A stretch of DNA of 7,438 nucleotides, from the NCBI GenBank assembly GCA_005883295.1, contig VAWV01000098.1:1-7438 (forward strand). The letters run 5' to 3'. The position numbers were made by a program, and so were the translations under genes. Positions 6,026 through 7,438 of the stretch are shown here, piece by piece. The notes beneath the pieces are model-generated. The model did no database searches and was not told where the DNA came from. It was given only the letters and a program-made list of their open reading frames with translations. How positions within the stretch are numbered: position 1 is the stretch's first letter; each line of letters starts with the position of its first letter. The stretch comes from Actinomycetota bacterium. Its GTDB lineage: Bacteria; Actinomycetota; Thermoleophilia; Solirubrobacterales; Thermoleophilaceae.

Positions 6026-7059
6026 CCGCGACCTCCACGCTGTCGCGCGAGGCGATCGAGTCGGTGGACAGCGCCGGGATGCTCGGCGACGTGCTCGCCC
6101 AGCCCGCGCAGCTCGCCGACGCCGTGTGGCGCGCCGACTCGGCGGCGATCCCCCGCCAGGAGGCCGAGGGCGGCCTGGTCGTGGCCGGGATGGGCGGCTC
6201 CGCGATCGGCGGCGACCTCGCCGCGGCGGCACTGAGCGGCCGCGCCAAGCGGCCTATCTCCATGGCCCGCGGCTACGAGCTCGATCCGTGGATCGGCCCG
6301 GACACGCTGGTCGTGTGCGCGAGCTACTCGGGTGACACCGAGGAGACGCTGGCGTCGTTCGAGGCAGCCGGCGCGGCGGGCGCCCGGCGCGTGGCGGTCA
6401 CCACGGGCGGCGGCCTGGCGCGCCGCGCGCGCGCCGAGGGGGTACCGGTGATCGGCGTCCCGGCCGGGTTCCAGCCGCGCGCGGCGGTGGTCTACATGAC
6501 CGTGGCCGCCCTCGAGTGCGCCGCCGCCTCCGGCGCCGGGCCGCCGATTCGCGAGGAGATCGAGGCGGCCGCCGGCCCGCTCGGCGCACTGGCCGAGGAG
6601 TGGGGCCCGGACTCCCCAGGGGACTCGAAGGCGAAACGCCTCGCCTCAGCGCTGAGCGAGACCGTCCCGGTGCTGCACGGTGCCGGCTCGACGGTCGCCG
6701 CAGCGCGGCGCTGGAAGTGCCAGATAAACGAGAACGCCGAGGCGCCGGCCTTCGCCACGGAGCTGCCGGAGGCCGACCACAACGAGGTCTGCGGCTACGC
6801 GTCGCCGCTCGCGGCCGTGTTCCTGGAGGACTCCGAGCTCGACGCCCGCCTGCGCAACCGGATCGAGCTGACCGTGGACCTGCTGCGCGACGGCGGGACG
6901 CCCGTGGAGCGCGTCCAGGCGCGCGGGGAAAGCCCATTCGCGCGGCTGATGTCGCTGGTTCTGCTGGGAGACCTCGTCTCCGTCTACATGGCCGTGCTCG
7001 CGGGCCGCGATCCAACCCCCGTGCCGGCGATCGACCGTCTCAAGGCCGGCCTGGGCTAG
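6022..7059 (+). CDS. Bifunctional phosphoglucose/phosphomannose isomerase (SIS domain)
   Basis: Interconverts glucose-6-phosphate and mannose-6-phosphate with fructose-6-phosphate. The 345-residue protein consists of two sugar-isomerase (SIS) domains. The first holds GMGGSAIGGDL (from G56), matching the phosphate-binding loop of the bifunctional archaeal-type PGI/PMI family. It is followed by the SYSGDTEET motif (S101 to T109), the serine/threonine cluster that grips the sugar phosphate. In the second domain E237 (in NENAEAP) and H253 (in ADHNE) are 16 residues apart, the spacing of the catalytic Glu and His in characterised members of the family. K341 near the end (DRLKAGL) is a candidate for the catalytic lysine. 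The GTG start overlaps the upstream stop as GTGA, a coupled arrangement without a strong ribosome binding site. The product would feed mannose- or glucose-1-phosphate synthesis for the neighbouring pyrophosphorylase, through a mutase encoded elsewhere. Confidence 0.9.
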   Translation: MTATSTLSREAIESVDSAGMLGDVLAQPAQLADAVWRADSAAIPRQEAEGGLVVAGMGGSAIGGDLAAAALSGRAKRPISMARGYELDPWIGPDTLVVCASYSGDTEETLASFEAAGAAGARRVAVTTGGGLARRARAEGVPVIGVPAGFQPRAAVVYMTVAALECAAASGAGPPIREEIEAAAGPLGALAEEWGPDSPGDSKAKRLASALSETVPVLHGAGSTVAAARRWKCQINENAEAPAFATELPEADHNEVCGYASPLAAVFLEDSELDARLRNRIELTVDLLRDGGTPVERVQARGESPFARLMSLVLLGDLVSVYMAVLAGRDPTPVPAIDRLKAGLG

Positions 7060-7062
7060 CCT
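7057..7062 (+). promoter_or_regulatory. Possible -10 element (TAGCCT) overlapping the isomerase stop codon
   Basis: TAGCCT begins with the TAG stop of the isomerase gene and ends ten bases before the ahcY ATG. It is the same hexamer as the one proposed before the flippase gene. Because ahcY has its own strong ribosome binding site, read-through from the upstream genes would explain its expression equally well, so this is only a candidate. Confidence 0.22.
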
Positions 7063-7068
7063 AGGAGG
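7063..7068 (+). promoter_or_regulatory. Perfect Shine-Dalgarno (AGGAGG) of ahcY
   Basis: AGGAGG lies four bases before the ATG at 7073. It is the only canonical ribosome binding site among the genes of the window and fixes the ahcY start. It suggests stronger, independent initiation than for the coupled or leaderless genes upstream. Confidence 0.8.
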
Positions 7069-7072
7069 ACTG

Positions 7073-7438
7073 ATGCCACCCACCACCACAACGACCGCCG
7101 CAGCCACCGACTTCAAGGTCGCCGACCTCGCGCTCGCCGGCTTCGGACGCAAGGAGATCACGCTCGCCGAGCACGAGATGCCGGGCCTGATGGCGATGCG
7201 CGCCGAGTACGGTCCGTCCCGGCCGCTCACCGGCGCGCGCATCACGGGGTCGCTGCACATGACCGTGCAGACGGCCGTGCTGATCGAGACGCTGGTCGCG
7301 CTCGGCGCCGAGGTGCGCTGGGCCAGCTGCAACATCTTCTCCACGCAGGACCACGCGGCCGCCGCAGTGGTCGTGGGCCCCGACGGCACTCCCGACGAGC
7401 CGCGCGGCGCGCCGGTGTACGCCTGGAAGGGCGAGACG
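7073..7438 (+). CDS. ahcY: Adenosylhomocysteinase (S-adenosylhomocysteine hydrolase), 5' part
   Basis: Reversible hydrolysis of S-adenosylhomocysteine to adenosine and homocysteine, which removes the inhibitory product of SAM-dependent methylation; a cytoplasmic, NAD-dependent enzyme. The first 122 codons are present and the frame is open to the window edge. After a threonine/alanine-rich, probably disordered N-terminus (residues 2-12) comes GRKEITLAEHEMPGLM. The strongly conserved substrate-binding block follows: H62 in TGSLHMT, then TAVLIETLVALGAEV, C86 in SCNIFSTQDH, and AWKGET just before the edge. The segment GPDGTPDEPRGAP between QDHAAAA and VYAWKGET is longer than in the human enzyme and typical of bacterial forms. 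The NAD-binding domain lies outside the window. The gene follows the isomerase stop by 13 bases, so read-through transcription is likely; there is no room for an SAH riboswitch. Confidence 0.95.
   Translation, partial: MPPTTTTTAAATDFKVADLALAGFGRKEITLAEHEMPGLMAMRAEYGPSRPLTGARITGSLHMTVQTAVLIETLVALGAEVRWASCNIFSTQDHAAAAVVVGPDGTPDEPRGAPVYAWKGET

Noticed and set aside
7060..7072. SAH riboswitch upstream of ahcY
   Set aside because: Only 13 bases separate the isomerase stop from the ahcY start, with no room for the aptamer fold.

Overview
The window looks like a chromosomal stretch of a high-GC actinobacterium. The protein sequences (a Wzx-type flippase starting near GSDTGKAAG, an LCP protein with a long C-terminal module, a compact phosphosugar isomerase next to adenosylhomocysteinase) resemble those I associate with the class Thermoleophilia (Solirubrobacterales and relatives). 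That placement is recalled family knowledge, not a computed result. Coding density is very high: the only non-coding stretch longer than about 15 bases is the divergent promoter region at 1068-1156.

Layout. On the minus strand, positions 1-1067 hold a polysaccharide flippase that is open for 299 codons and is then broken by a frameshift near 170-205; its continuation in another frame runs off the left edge. Divergent from it, on the plus strand, are an M20 metallopeptidase (1157-2257) and, overlapping its stop by 8 bases, a membrane-anchored LytR-CpsA-Psr (LCP) protein (2250-3677). After a 13-base gap comes a second run: a UDP-glucose-dehydrogenase-type nucleotide-sugar dehydrogenase (3691-4974), a sugar-nucleotide pyrophosphorylase with a left-handed beta-helix tail (4976-6025, 1-base gap) and a bifunctional phosphoglucose/phosphomannose isomerase (6022-7059, 4-base overlap). 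The 5' part of adenosylhomocysteinase (ahcY, 7073 to the window end) follows 13 bases later behind a perfect AGGAGG ribosome binding site.

How the genes fit together. Isomerase, pyrophosphorylase and dehydrogenase can interconvert hexose-6-phosphates, activate a hexose-1-phosphate to an NDP-sugar, and oxidise an NDP-hexose to an NDP-uronate. The flippase would move a lipid-linked glycan across the membrane, and the LCP protein would attach a glycopolymer to the cell wall. The block therefore reads as an envelope-glycan precursor and assembly locus with a methyl-cycle gene at its end. The phosphohexomutase needed between isomerase and pyrophosphorylase is not in the window. No mobile element, CRISPR array, RNA gene or defence system was seen, and I found no clearly undescribed system. 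The points most worth a second look are the broken flippase, the recurring TANNNT hexamers 6-10 bases upstream of starts (a leaderless-promoter signature), and the unassigned C-terminal module of the LCP protein.
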